From Candidatus Pacearchaeota archaeon RBG_13_36_9 (GTDB lineage Archaea > Nanobdellota > Nanobdellia > Pacearchaeales > GW2011-AR1), in contig MFWN01000034.1 in NCBI GenBank assembly GCA_001786395.1, positions 5,584 to 13,188 of the forward strand: a DNA stretch of 7,605 nucleotides. The letters are read 5' to 3'. Below the pieces are notes generated by a model. It worked only from the letters and a program-made list of their open reading frames with translations, was not told the origin of the DNA and did no database searches. This document shows positions 1 through 5,988 of this stretch, piece by piece. Each line of letters opens with the position of its first letter. Position 1 is the stretch's first letter. The position numbers and the translations under genes are program-made.

Positions 1-60
1 TTTTCCAAATGCCTGGAACTTGGCATCTGCTGTGTGCTCCAAAAACTTGAATTTTTCCAT
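1..60 (-). CDS. Archease, N-terminal fragment (runs off the window)
   Basis: The first 20 codons from an ATG at 60 read MEKFKFLEHTADAKFQAFGK, and the gene continues past position 1. The LEHTAD motif followed by a short strand (AKFQAFG) is the N-terminus of the archease/SHS2-like family, whose HTAD Asp is a conserved metal-binding residue. Archease is a small cytoplasmic protein that helps activate the RNA ligase RtcB in tRNA splicing and RNA repair. It lies 38 nt after the last pilus gene. A TATA box centred about 26 nt upstream of the ATG and the lack of a Shine-Dalgarno sequence suggest a separately started, leaderless mRNA. It is probably a neighbour rather than a part of the pilus system. 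Only the N-terminus is visible, so the identification rests on one strong motif. Confidence 0.8.
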   Translation of the reverse strand, partial: MEKFKFLEHTADAKFQAFGK

Positions 61-81
61 GAAAAGCCATAGAAACAAGAT

Positions 82-89
82 TATTTATA
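82..89 (-). promoter_or_regulatory. TATA box of the archease gene
   Basis: The minus strand reads TATAAATA here, preceded by a purine-rich AAAAAGTTAGG that could serve as the TFB recognition element. The box centre is about 26 nt from the ATG at 60, the standard archaeal TATA-to-start-site distance, so transcription should begin at or next to the start codon (leaderless). Confidence 0.6.
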
Positions 90-98
90 CCTAACTTT

Positions 99-527
99 TT
101 ATTTTCCCCATACAAAAAGCCTTACTTTCTTAGGATTATATTGGCTAAGTGTTGAAGTTATCAAAATTTCATCTGCATAAATGTCTTTTCTTTCTATTCC
201 AGCAGGATAATTATACATCCCGCATACATCATCTACTTTGCAGATTCTAGAACTAAATTCGAGGTAGGCGGGCATCATGCCCCTTATCATACCATTCACT
301 TGGTTCTCAATAATAGGATCAGGAGCAGCCTCATCATAAGTTAATATGAGCCTCCTCAGCGAGTCATTTTTGCTCACTTGTTCCAGAATAAAATGCTGGG
401 TTTCATAGATATTATTCTCTGTATTTTTTGGGGCTCTTGCAACCATGACAAAAAGCACAGAAGCCACTAGCATTACGCCCATAGTGGCTTCAACAATTCT
501 AATCCATGCTTTTTTATTTTTGTTCAT
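99..527 (-). CDS. Pilin-like protein with class III signal peptide, WIRIVEA type
   Basis: This is a 142-aa protein with a short basic N-terminus, MNKNKKA, followed by WIRIVEATMGVMLVASVLF. The prepilin peptidase would cut after Ala7, leaving Trp at +1 and Glu at +6 ahead of a hydrophobic helix (about 12-30) that anchors the protein in the membrane or packs in a pilus core. The rest (about 31-142) is a soluble domain with two close cysteines (96 and 102) that could form a disulfide. The frame opens further upstream at a TTG (545), but that start overlaps the previous gene and adds an unneeded MGVTKV. The ATG at 527 gives a canonical signal peptide, with GGGAG about 11 nt upstream; a GTG at 530 is also possible. 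It follows the 252-aa pilin-like gene by 8 nt. It is likely a minor pilin or pilus-associated pseudopilin; the family is not further recognised. Confidence 0.75.
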   Translation of the reverse strand: MNKNKKAWIRIVEATMGVMLVASVLFVMVARAPKNTENNIYETQHFILEQVSKNDSLRRLILTYDEAAPDPIIENQVNGMIRGMMPAYLEFSSRICKVDDVCGMYNYPAGIERKDIYADEILITSTLSQYNPKKVRLFVWGK

Positions 528-535
528 CACTTTAG

Positions 536-1294
536 TTACTCCCAAACCTGTATGTTCATTATTGCAGGAATTATTCCTCCTGTATTATTTATAATTTCAA
601 TAGAAATGTCTTTAGCCATAATGTTATTTCCTTTGGGTTCTTTAATTTTTGAGTAAGCTAGATACTCATTTCTCATGTTCTTGACAAAGATATTAAAATC
701 AGCATTTAGCTTGAGGGTATTATCTCTTAGGTTGATATAGCTTGCATAGCTAGCATCATAGTCATTTTCTAAAGCACTAAGGGAATTGTTGGATACTTTT
801 TCATATTCATTATAGACTCCCAAGGTATAGTCTGAAGCAGGCATAGGAAGAACTCCAGCACATAACGCCCCTGGCGCTGCCCCATCAAACTCCTCTGAAA
901 AATACAATCTATAAAACTTTTCTACTCCAACAGTCTCAAAACAAATTTGGTTGGCATTTTTCGCTCCAGGAGTAATTATTCCATCTTTTGTTTTAACAAT
1001 AATATCGTTGGCTTGGAGTAAATTACCAATCTTTTCAGGAGGATTATTGTAATTAAAACACCTGCATTCTGCTGCTGCCCCGCCCGGAGGATTAACTAAG
1101 GTAATTGAAAATTCAGATAAGTTGGCTTTTAAATATTCTGTAATTGCGTTTTCAGTCATTTCAAGATAATGTGTTGTTTCTTTGTTCTTTTCAATTGGAT
1201 TGACAAAAAAAAGCAGAAAGGAAACAAAAGCTAAAAAGATAAGGAAAGAAATGATAACTTCAATATGCCCTGATAATCCTTTTTTACTGTGCAT
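536..1294 (-). CDS. Large pilin-like protein with class III signal peptide, LSGHIEVI type
   Basis: This is a 252-aa protein beginning MHSKKG|LSGHIEVIISFLIF. Basic residues, a Gly cleavage site and a hydrophobic helix (about 11-31) form a prepilin-type signal; Glu falls at +6 of the mature protein. About 220 extracytoplasmic residues follow, with a Gly/Ala/Pro stretch (69-75), a CRC motif (77-79) and cysteines at 118 and 145, enough for two disulfides. A region around 165-215 is rich in Asn, Tyr and charged residues and looks helical. I chose the ATG at 1294, which is 1 nt after the stop of the TadC-like gene. The upstream TTG at 1348 would add 18 residues overlapping that gene and bury the signal peptide. 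Length and position after the platform genes suggest a minor or tip pilin that initiates or caps the fibre, but this is inferred from context. I do not recognise the family by name. Confidence 0.75.
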   Translation of the reverse strand: MHSKKGLSGHIEVIISFLIFLAFVSFLLFFVNPIEKNKETTHYLEMTENAITEYLKANLSEFSITLVNPPGGAAAECRCFNYNNPPEKIGNLLQANDIIVKTKDGIITPGAKNANQICFETVGVEKFYRLYFSEEFDGAAPGALCAGVLPMPASDYTLGVYNEYEKVSNNSLSALENDYDASYASYINLRDNTLKLNADFNIFVKNMRNEYLAYSKIKEPKGNNIMAKDISIEIINNTGGIIPAIMNIQVWE

Positions 1295-1295
1295 T

Positions 1296-2150
1296 TTAAC
1301 CGTAAAAAGCTTTGGCCCCTGTTGAAATAAGCCAGGCCATGCAGACAAGAATAAACGAATGTTTTATGCCTGCCTTTATGTTTCCCTCCGCTAGTTTTCC
1401 TATAGTTAATCCTACAAAAAATCCTTGGACTAGCAGCAAGTACAAGAAAGGTTTAGCCAGCTGGTCTACATCTACCCCTCCTGACAGGTTCATACCTCCA
1501 ATATCCCCCATACTGGAACTTCCCCCGCTATCCATGCCTTCAAAGGCAGTAAGCATGGGGAGTATCTTGAATTGCATAACCAGCATTATAACTATAAATA
1601 TCAAAAAGATTATATAGCCTTGAACTACAAGGGTGTAAATAGCTGCTTTTCTCTCCTTCTTTAGCTTGTCTGTTTGGCTGACAGATTTCGCAACGTTTTC
1701 AAGGATGTTTCCTATCTCCCCGCCAGCGCGCTCTGCTTCAATTATAAGCGTGACTGCTCTGGCTATTGTTCTGTTGTTTATATCCTTTGCAAATACCCCA
1801 AGCGCGTCCTTGACAGGTATGCCAAGAGCAATCTGGTTGGATAATTTTTCAACATGCGGCGTCAAAGAGCCGTAATCTTTTCCCTTTAAGTTAAGTATAC
1901 TCTTGCTTATAGGAGTTCCAGCTTTGACAGACTCCACAAGATTCCTCGAAAATTCCAGGAACATGTTCTCTTTGTCTTTGTCTCTCTCAGTTTCGATAAT
2001 TACCGTGGAAACAAAAGGTAAAATGCCGATAATCACGCAGATGCCAAGGGAGAAATAGAATATGTTTTGGTCCCTTAAAGTAAGGAGACTGAATAAAATC
2101 CCGGCTAATGAAGCGACTATTCCGATAATATGTATTTTTTTTATTTTCAT
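1296..2150 (-). CDS. TadC-like pilus platform protein (T2SF domain)
   Basis: This is a 284-aa integral membrane protein with two hydrophobic segments at the N-terminus (about 6-24 and 31-51). A cytoplasmic T2SF-type helical domain (about 64-165) contains VESVKAGTPISKSI and AERAGGEIGNILENVA, the repeated small-residue/Gly turns typical of the TadB/TadC/FlaJ family. Three more hydrophobic segments follow (about 171-195, 233-252, 262-282). An odd Gly/Ser/Met-rich loop (204-226) separates segments three and four. T2SF proteins form the inner-membrane base on which the ATPase drives pilin insertion. Its ATG overlaps the stop of the 458-aa platform gene in an ATGA, with no evident ribosome binding site, which suggests translational coupling and equimolar production. 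The two proteins probably form a heteromeric platform, as TadB and TadC do. Family call secure; subtype by analogy. Confidence 0.85.
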   Translation of the reverse strand: MKIKKIHIIGIVASLAGILFSLLTLRDQNIFYFSLGICVIIGILPFVSTVIIETERDKDKENMFLEFSRNLVESVKAGTPISKSILNLKGKDYGSLTPHVEKLSNQIALGIPVKDALGVFAKDINNRTIARAVTLIIEAERAGGEIGNILENVAKSVSQTDKLKKERKAAIYTLVVQGYIIFLIFIVIMLVMQFKILPMLTAFEGMDSGGSSSMGDIGGMNLSGGVDVDQLAKPFLYLLLVQGFFVGLTIGKLAEGNIKAGIKHSFILVCMAWLISTGAKAFYG

Positions 2151-3523
2151 AGGTTTTGCTGTCTTAGATGTAAAAATACAAGGAAGACTACATTTATAAG
2201 GGCTACTGCCAGCAGTATCAGCATGTTCATCACTGAAGGGTCGAGGCCGAAACTTAATGCAGGGCTTATGCTCATCATGACCAACAACAGGGTCAAAATC
2301 ATAGGCGCTGCGATAACAACACTGATGTATATGTCCATAAACGTCTCTGCGCTTCTTATGGCCTTTTCACTTTCTGTCTTATAATCAAATATTAAAGTAT
2401 CTGCCCTTTTGGCCAGGAAAGTCTCCAAATTTCCTCCAGAGGTAATTGTTGTGGCAAAGCCGCTGAACAGCTCTGAGAGCTTAGCGCTTGAAGTGAAGCC
2501 CGCGCTGGACCTTAATGCACTTACTAAGTCATATCCATAGAGGTTTATCTGGTTGAGGATTTTCTTGATTTCTTTTTTTGTGTAAGGATATTCTCGTCCC
2601 GCGGCAATTATGCTGAATATGTGGGTTGGCTCTACATTGCTTCCTGCTATGGCAGCCATGTGAATAGTGACAAACGGAAGTTCCTGGTTTATTTTCTTCT
2701 CTATCGCTTTCTTTTCAATTGAAGGATAGTAAGCAAGCACAAAAAAAGTAGCTAAGGGTATTGCTATAACTATCCAGAAAAATTTCAAAAATCTAATGAG
2801 TATGGACTCTTCTACAAGTGCGAAGAAACTTAGAGGATTCAAGCTGAAAAAAAGAAGGACTATCAGAAGCAAGAATGCAATTAGAAGAGAGATGAGAGAT
2901 GTAAAAAATGCCATGGATATGTAGGTATGCGATAAAAAAGGCATATTTGCCTTTTTTAGCTCTTTAGTCAAATCCATAAAGTACCCTTTTTTAACGAGGT
3001 CTCTGGAAACTTCAGAAAATATCTTATTTGAGATTTTTGCATAAAGGCTGGGTTTCTTGAAGTGCTCTTCTTTTTTACTCTGGTCGAAAAAGTTATATTT
3101 TTTCTTGAGCTTGCTTATAGTGGTGTCTGTAAGGCTGAGCTCTTTGATAAATTTCCCTTTTTGCGATTTTCTGACTGTAACCATTGTTCGGTCAGCTGCT
3201 GTTACAGGAGAATTGTACCGGAAGCTTACTAGGTCTTGTTTCGCTTGCCCGGATTTTTTGGATGGGACTTCATTGAAGAGGGAAAGTATGCTAACCAAAT
3301 CAGGAGTAGACTCGTTTATTATATTCAGCTGCGACATTAAGGACTTGACAGTGTTTTCTAGCAGTTTTCTTTCTTCCTGGTTTATTTTGTATCCTGATTT
3401 TTCCAGGTCTTGGACAGTATCCAAGTGGCCGAGTATAGAAGATAGCTCCTTTAGTATCTCCCTTTCATGCTTGACATTTTCCTTAAGCGCTTCAATATTG
3501 TTAGTTATATTTTCTTCGTTCAT
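2147..3523 (-). CDS. TadB/FlaJ-like pilus platform protein (T2SF domain) with long N-terminal extension
   Basis: This is a 458-aa membrane protein. Residues 1-75 are charged and helical with coiled-coil character (EALKENVKHEREILKELSSI). Residues 75-190 form a basic, probably cytoplasmic linker and helical region. Two membrane segments follow (about 202-227 and 243-265), then a T2SF domain (about 278-395) with the characteristic ELPFVTIHMAAIAGSN start, GYDLVSALRSS and SGGNLETFLAKRAD motifs, and two C-terminal membrane segments (about 397-418 and 430-452). This order (extension, paired helices, T2SF, paired helices) is that of archaeal FlaJ and bacterial TadB, which receive conformational force from the ATPase. 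The start is the ATG at 3523, which overlaps the stop of the upstream 55-aa gene in an ATGA. Next comes a second, smaller T2SF protein, so the platform is split over two genes. The N-terminal extension is longer than in TadB and could dock the ATPase or the 55-aa helical protein. Confidence 0.88.
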   Translation of the reverse strand: MNEENITNNIEALKENVKHEREILKELSSILGHLDTVQDLEKSGYKINQEERKLLENTVKSLMSQLNIINESTPDLVSILSLFNEVPSKKSGQAKQDLVSFRYNSPVTAADRTMVTVRKSQKGKFIKELSLTDTTISKLKKKYNFFDQSKKEEHFKKPSLYAKISNKIFSEVSRDLVKKGYFMDLTKELKKANMPFLSHTYISMAFFTSLISLLIAFLLLIVLLFFSLNPLSFFALVEESILIRFLKFFWIVIAIPLATFFVLAYYPSIEKKAIEKKINQELPFVTIHMAAIAGSNVEPTHIFSIIAAGREYPYTKKEIKKILNQINLYGYDLVSALRSSAGFTSSAKLSELFSGFATTITSGGNLETFLAKRADTLIFDYKTESEKAIRSAETFMDIYISVVIAAPMILTLLLVMMSISPALSFGLDPSVMNMLILLAVALINVVFLVFLHLRQQNL

Positions 3524-3687
3524 TTTAGTTCTTCAGAAAGTTTTTTTTGTAATTCAAGAATCGCTCTTTTCACACTCTCAAATTCTCCGCTATCTTTTTT
3601 TCTGAAAGCCTTTTCAAGCCTTAGGATGCCCTGTTCCATGCTATTCACTATCTGAGAGATATCATCCAGCTTTTCTTGACTTATCAT
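3520..3687 (-). CDS. Small helical (coiled-coil) protein of 55 aa
   Basis: The protein starts MISQEKLDDISQIVNSMEQG and ends QKKLSEELK. It has no membrane segment or signal. Leu/Ile/Met residues spaced at 3 and 4 (L7, I10, V14, M17, I21, L24, F28) predict an amphipathic helix. A Lys-Lys-Asp-Ser-Gly turn (30-34) leads into a second helix (about 36-54), so it may form a helical hairpin or dimeric coiled coil. The ATG at 3687 has a clear ribosome binding site (AGAGGA, 3-4 nt upstream) and a TATA box about 40 nt upstream. The stop overlaps the start of the TadB-like gene in an ATGA. These signals, and its place between the ATPase and platform genes, support a real gene. I recognise no family; a cytoplasmic adaptor between ATPase and platform is speculation. 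Confidence 0.7.
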   Translation of the reverse strand: MISQEKLDDISQIVNSMEQGILRLEKAFRKKDSGEFESVKRAILELQKKLSEELK

Positions 3688-3691
3688 TTTT

Positions 3692-3697
3692 CCTCTT
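3692..3697 (-). promoter_or_regulatory. Ribosome binding site of the 55-aa gene
   Basis: The minus strand reads AAGAGG just before AAAAATG. This match to the 16S anti-Shine-Dalgarno sequence lies 4 nt from the ATG at 3687 and supports translation of the short gene, which has no other annotation support. Confidence 0.55.
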
Positions 3698-3722
3698 TTA
3701 TAGATTAATCAAATAATTATAC

Positions 3723-3730
3723 TATATAAA
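3723..3730 (-). promoter_or_regulatory. TATA box of the platform/minor pilin transcription unit
   Basis: The minus strand reads TTTATATA inside AGTAATATTTATATAG, with an A-rich CCAAAAG upstream as a possible TFB element. It sits in the 61-nt gap after the ATPase stop. Transcription would start near 3700, giving a short leader of about 13 nt that contains the AGAGG ribosome binding site. The 55-aa gene, the two platform genes and the two following pilin-like genes would form one transcript. Confidence 0.5.
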
Positions 3731-3748
3731 TATTACTTTTGGCAGAGA

Positions 3749-5290
3749 TTACTTTATGCCAAATTTCTTGAGAACAGTTAAGGGATCTCTATAATACTCG
3801 TTTACTGTTTTTTGAACATCTTCAAAGCCAAATATCTTCCTTTTATATAGCTCATAAAGAAGTTTTGACCTTCTTGTAAACTCTTCCATTAATTCTTCCA
3901 TTGTAAGCCCGTATTTAGCTGCTATTTTTTCAAAAACCTTGCTGTCTTTTTTAAAGTAGAATCGGTCATCCCGAGGATTCCATATAAACGGCTTGTTTGT
4001 CAGGGCTACTCCTTCGGGTGTTACATTAACTATCTCTACAATTTCCCTTAACCTTCTTGTTTCCTGCTTTTTAACAACCGCATGAGTCATAATGCAGACT
4101 GAATCAAGAGTATTCACGAGTGTCGGTGAAAGGTCAATTGGAGGAGTTTCCAATCTTTTAATGACTGTATCAACAGAGTCAGCATGTATGGTTGAAATGG
4201 ATGCGTGCCCAGAAGCCATTCCCTGGAATAATACAAAGGCTTCTTTTCCCCTTACTTCTCCAACAATGACATAGTCCGGATTCTGCCTGAAAGAGTTTTT
4301 TAGCAGGGCAAATAAGTCGACCTCTCCTACCTGCCCCATCCCTATAGCTGTCCTGGCAACAGAAGGAAGCCAGTTTTCCCTGGATAGGTTTATCTCTCGT
4401 GTATCCTCTATGCTTACGACCCTTGACGAAGGAGGAATGAAAAAAGCAATCGCATTTAGAAGAGTAGTTTTTCCCGAAGCAGTGCCTCCTGTAATTAATA
4501 TATTTGATTTGTACTGGCATAAAATCCACATGTATGCAAGCATTTCAGGGCTTAGAGTGTTAAGTGCTATCAATTGGATTGGCGTCCAGGGTATCTTTGT
4601 AAATTTCCTTATTGTGAAAGTAGGGCCTCTGCTAGTAACATCTTTGGTGTAAGTGGCATTTACCCTGCTTCCATCTGGCAAGCTTCCATCAAGAAGAGGA
4701 TTTGCATAGCTGATGTATTTGCCGCATCTCTGTGCCAATTTTTCTACAAAGCTTCCAAGATAGTCAAGATCCTTATAGACTATATTAGTCTTTAAGTTTC
4801 TATAAATTCTATGAATGACATAAACAGGCGTTCCGACTCCGTTGCATTCTATATCTTCAATGAAGTAATCACGGCTTATTGGTTCTATCTCGTTTAGTCC
4901 CATAAAATCCCTGAAAAAATAATAGAACATTTTTTTGTACGTAGCTTCAGAAACCTTTAAGTCCAGCTCTGAAATAAGAAGCCTTGCTGTTTTATCTATG
5001 TATTCTATCAGCCCTTTCTTTGATTTTTCTATAAGAACATTGACATTGATTATCTCTTTCATAGCCCCTTCTATCTCGTCTAATAGCGCTTTTTCTTGCG
5101 CATCCAGCAAGGGCTCTTCTATCTCATACATAAGTTCGAGCTTTTTCTTGTCAAAATATACATGGGCAGAAGCATAAGGAGAGATAAGCATATATCTTAC
5201 GTCTATCTTTGTTTTGTCCTTCGGCCTTGGAAGTGCCGGAATATTCGGAGACAAATCGATTACAATTTTTTCCTTAGGTGCTGTTGCCAT
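3749..5290 (-). CDS. Type II/IV secretion-type ATPase (VirB11/TadA/FlaI family), pilus assembly motor
   Basis: This 513-aa protein is a hexameric cytoplasmic ATPase that powers pilin insertion into the fibre. The N-terminal domain (about 30-230) includes the conserved LLDGSLPDGSRVNATY (199-214) and the TFTIRKF strand (224-230). The C-terminal RecA-like domain carries Walker A GGTASGKTT (268-276, Lys274), the Asp box SIEDTREI (293-300), Walker B PDYVIVGEVRG (338-348, Glu345) and the His box GHASISTIHAD (361-371). All catalytic residues expected for COG0630 ATPases are intact. Residues 440-513 add a charged, helical C-terminal tail. The first 30 residues are Pro/Lys-rich and probably flexible. 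The length is close to that of archaeal FlaI/GspE2 proteins. The ATG at 5290 follows a GGAGA placed in a hairpin loop. It lies between the pilin genes and the platform genes, as expected for the motor of this locus. No archaellum genes accompany it, so a pilus ATPase is preferred over ArlI. Confidence 0.95.
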   Translation of the reverse strand: MATAPKEKIVIDLSPNIPALPRPKDKTKIDVRYMLISPYASAHVYFDKKKLELMYEIEEPLLDAQEKALLDEIEGAMKEIINVNVLIEKSKKGLIEYIDKTARLLISELDLKVSEATYKKMFYYFFRDFMGLNEIEPISRDYFIEDIECNGVGTPVYVIHRIYRNLKTNIVYKDLDYLGSFVEKLAQRCGKYISYANPLLDGSLPDGSRVNATYTKDVTSRGPTFTIRKFTKIPWTPIQLIALNTLSPEMLAYMWILCQYKSNILITGGTASGKTTLLNAIAFFIPPSSRVVSIEDTREINLSRENWLPSVARTAIGMGQVGEVDLFALLKNSFRQNPDYVIVGEVRGKEAFVLFQGMASGHASISTIHADSVDTVIKRLETPPIDLSPTLVNTLDSVCIMTHAVVKKQETRRLREIVEIVNVTPEGVALTNKPFIWNPRDDRFYFKKDSKVFEKIAAKYGLTMEELMEEFTRRSKLLYELYKRKIFGFEDVQKTVNEYYRDPLTVLKKFGIK

Positions 5291-5317
5291 ATTTAAATTA
5301 ATCTCCTTAATTTAAAT
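5291..5317 (-). promoter_or_regulatory. Perfect 11-bp hairpin with the ATPase ribosome binding site in its loop
   Basis: The mRNA arms ATTTAAATTAA and TTAATTTAAAT are exact reverse complements separated by GGAGA, the Shine-Dalgarno sequence of the ATPase gene. The 3' arm ends at the base before the ATG at 5290. As RNA, the ribosome binding site would be displayed in a 5-nt loop on an all-A/U stem; as DNA, it is a 27-bp dyad that could bind a dimeric regulator. Both arms also contain ATTTAAAT, which resembles an archaeal TATA box; the distal copy is about 24 nt from the ATG. Confidence 0.6.
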
Positions 5318-5340
5318 GCTTGAAAATTTTTAATTTTCAT
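5293..5340 (-). CDS. Possible 15-aa upstream (leader) ORF before the ATPase gene
   Basis: An ATG at 5340 opens 15 codons, MKIKNFQAFKLRRLI, ending with a TAA 2 nt before the ATPase start codon. A GAGG lies about 14 nt upstream, which is a loose spacing. The peptide is basic. Its start codon is inside one inverted repeat (5321-5339) and its last third spans the hairpin that holds the ATPase ribosome binding site, so ribosomes on it would open that structure. In AT-rich DNA a frame this short can arise by chance. Treat it as a candidate only. Confidence 0.22.
   Translation of the reverse strand: MKIKNFQAFKLRRLI
5321..5339 (-). repeat. AT-rich inverted repeat in the ATPase leader
   Basis: Perfect 8-bp arms (TGAAAATT and AATTTTCA) surround a 3-nt loop. 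It lies just upstream of the hairpin at 5291-5317, so the leader could fold into two consecutive stems. The pairing is weak (mostly A/U), and the function is unknown. Confidence 0.45.
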
Positions 5341-5392
5341 TGTTTTTATTTTTTCCTCTTTTCTATATTTCTTCTTTTAAAAGATAATATGG

Positions 5393-5400
5393 TTTATAAA
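5393..5400 (-). promoter_or_regulatory. TATA box candidate for the ATPase gene
   Basis: The minus strand reads TTTATAAA within GAAATATTTATAAACC, just after the stop of the 187-aa pilin gene. A start site about 26 nt downstream (near 5370) would give an 80-nt leader containing the two inverted repeats and the ribosome binding site. The alternative is the ATTTAAAT at 5310-5317, which would make an almost leaderless transcript but would waste the GGAGA. Confidence 0.4.
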
Positions 5401-5406
5401 TATTTC

Positions 5407-5970
5407 TTATGAAAGTTCTTCTATCACTATCCAAACCATATCATTTAAAGTTCCGTTGTTTGATAAAGATAGCTTATAAGGCACAGACGCAGCAGTAAGT
5501 GTTTTTTTATTGTGTTTATCTCCATTTGTAATGTTAATGCCCGCATAGGAGAGGCTTATGTTTATATTGTAAAACTTGCCGCTTTTCAGCTTTTCCGTAT
5601 AGACGGTCATGCTTCCCTGCTCTATGTAACTTCCAGGCTCGCTGTACTCTAATCTTGTCTTTTCAAGGATGTAAGTTATTTTTTCAGCATTCCCGTCAAT
5701 CTCTATCCTGCCTTTTTTAATCATCAGTTCAGGTATGATTCTTCTGTTTCCAGAGCCAGCATCTCTTACTTCTTTTATAGTGTTGTCAAAGCCATTCATT
5801 ACCGATAGTGTCTGCTCCACAACCAGCTGGTCTTTATACCTGTCAATTGCAGGCGTGGATATAGCAAGTATCGCAGCTATTATGGTAAGGCCTATCAGCG
5901 TGTAGATGACTGTCTCTACCCATATCTGGCCCAATCTTTTTTTAAATAAAGCTTTCTTGTCCATTTTCAT
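5407..5970 (-). CDS. Pilin-like protein with class III signal peptide, GQIWVETV type
   Basis: This is a 187-aa protein. A basic leader (MKMDKKALFKKRLG) ends at Gly14, followed by QIWVETVIYTLIGLTIIAAIL. Cleavage after Gly14 puts Glu at +5, the residue that typifies bacterial type IV pilins and some archaeal ones, ahead of a hydrophobic helix (about 20-38). The helix probably continues through residue 70 (TPAIDRYKDQLVVEQTLSVMNG). The C-terminal domain (about 85-187) looks rich in beta strands, has no cysteine and carries three N-glycosylation sequons (N137, N146, N172). It differs from its three upstream neighbours, which have Cys and lack the +5 Glu. It is separated from the 181-aa pilin gene by 18 nt and from the ATPase by 116 nt. 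ATG codons at 5970 and 5964 are both usable. Likely a structural or core pilin subunit; which of the four is the major subunit cannot be told from sequence alone. Confidence 0.82.
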   Translation of the reverse strand: MKMDKKALFKKRLGQIWVETVIYTLIGLTIIAAILAISTPAIDRYKDQLVVEQTLSVMNGFDNTIKEVRDAGSGNRRIIPELMIKKGRIEIDGNAEKITYILEKTRLEYSEPGSYIEQGSMTVYTEKLKSGKFYNINISLSYAGINITNGDKHNKKTLTAASVPYKLSLSNNGTLNDMVWIVIEELS

Positions 5971-5988
5971 CGCCAGTGTTTTAAATAC

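Noticed and set aside
528..545. N-terminal extension of the 142-aa protein to a TTG at 545
   Set aside because: It starts at a TTG inside the previous gene and adds six residues before an already complete signal peptide; the GGGAG needed as ribosome site lies within this stretch.
1295..1348. N-terminal extension of the 252-aa pilin-like protein to a TTG at 1348
   Set aside because: It would overlap the TadC-like gene by more than 50 nt and place 18 residues before a perfect class III signal peptide; the ATG at 1294 fits better.
3057..3605. Open frame of 182 codons on the plus strand
   Set aside because: It is antisense to the TadB-like and 55-aa genes, its Ser/Phe/Leu-rich translation is what the complement of Lys/Glu-rich coding DNA gives, and it has no start signals.
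4179..4529. 116-codon frame on the minus strand inside the ATPase gene
   Set aside because: It overlaps the Walker A, Asp box and Walker B coding region in another frame, has a Cys/His/Arg-rich composition unlike its neighbours, and the ATPase frame is clearly the real one.
3749..5290. Archaellum motor ATPase (ArlI/FlaI) of a motility locus
   Set aside because: The family is the same, but no archaellins or ArlF/G/H/C/D/E genes are in the window, and the platform is split into two T2SF proteins instead of one ArlJ.
5374..5383. CTTTTAAAAG palindrome as a terminator after the pilin genes
   Set aside because: A 10-bp AT-only palindrome with no loop and no following U-tract on the transcribed strand is not a convincing terminator.
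5979..5988. TATA-like GTATTTAAAA just before the 187-aa pilin gene
   Set aside because: Its centre is only about 13 nt from the ATG at 5970 (19 nt from the next ATG), so the usual start-site distance would put transcription inside the gene and remove the signal peptide. It is probably chance in AT-rich DNA, though a shorter spacing cannot be excluded.
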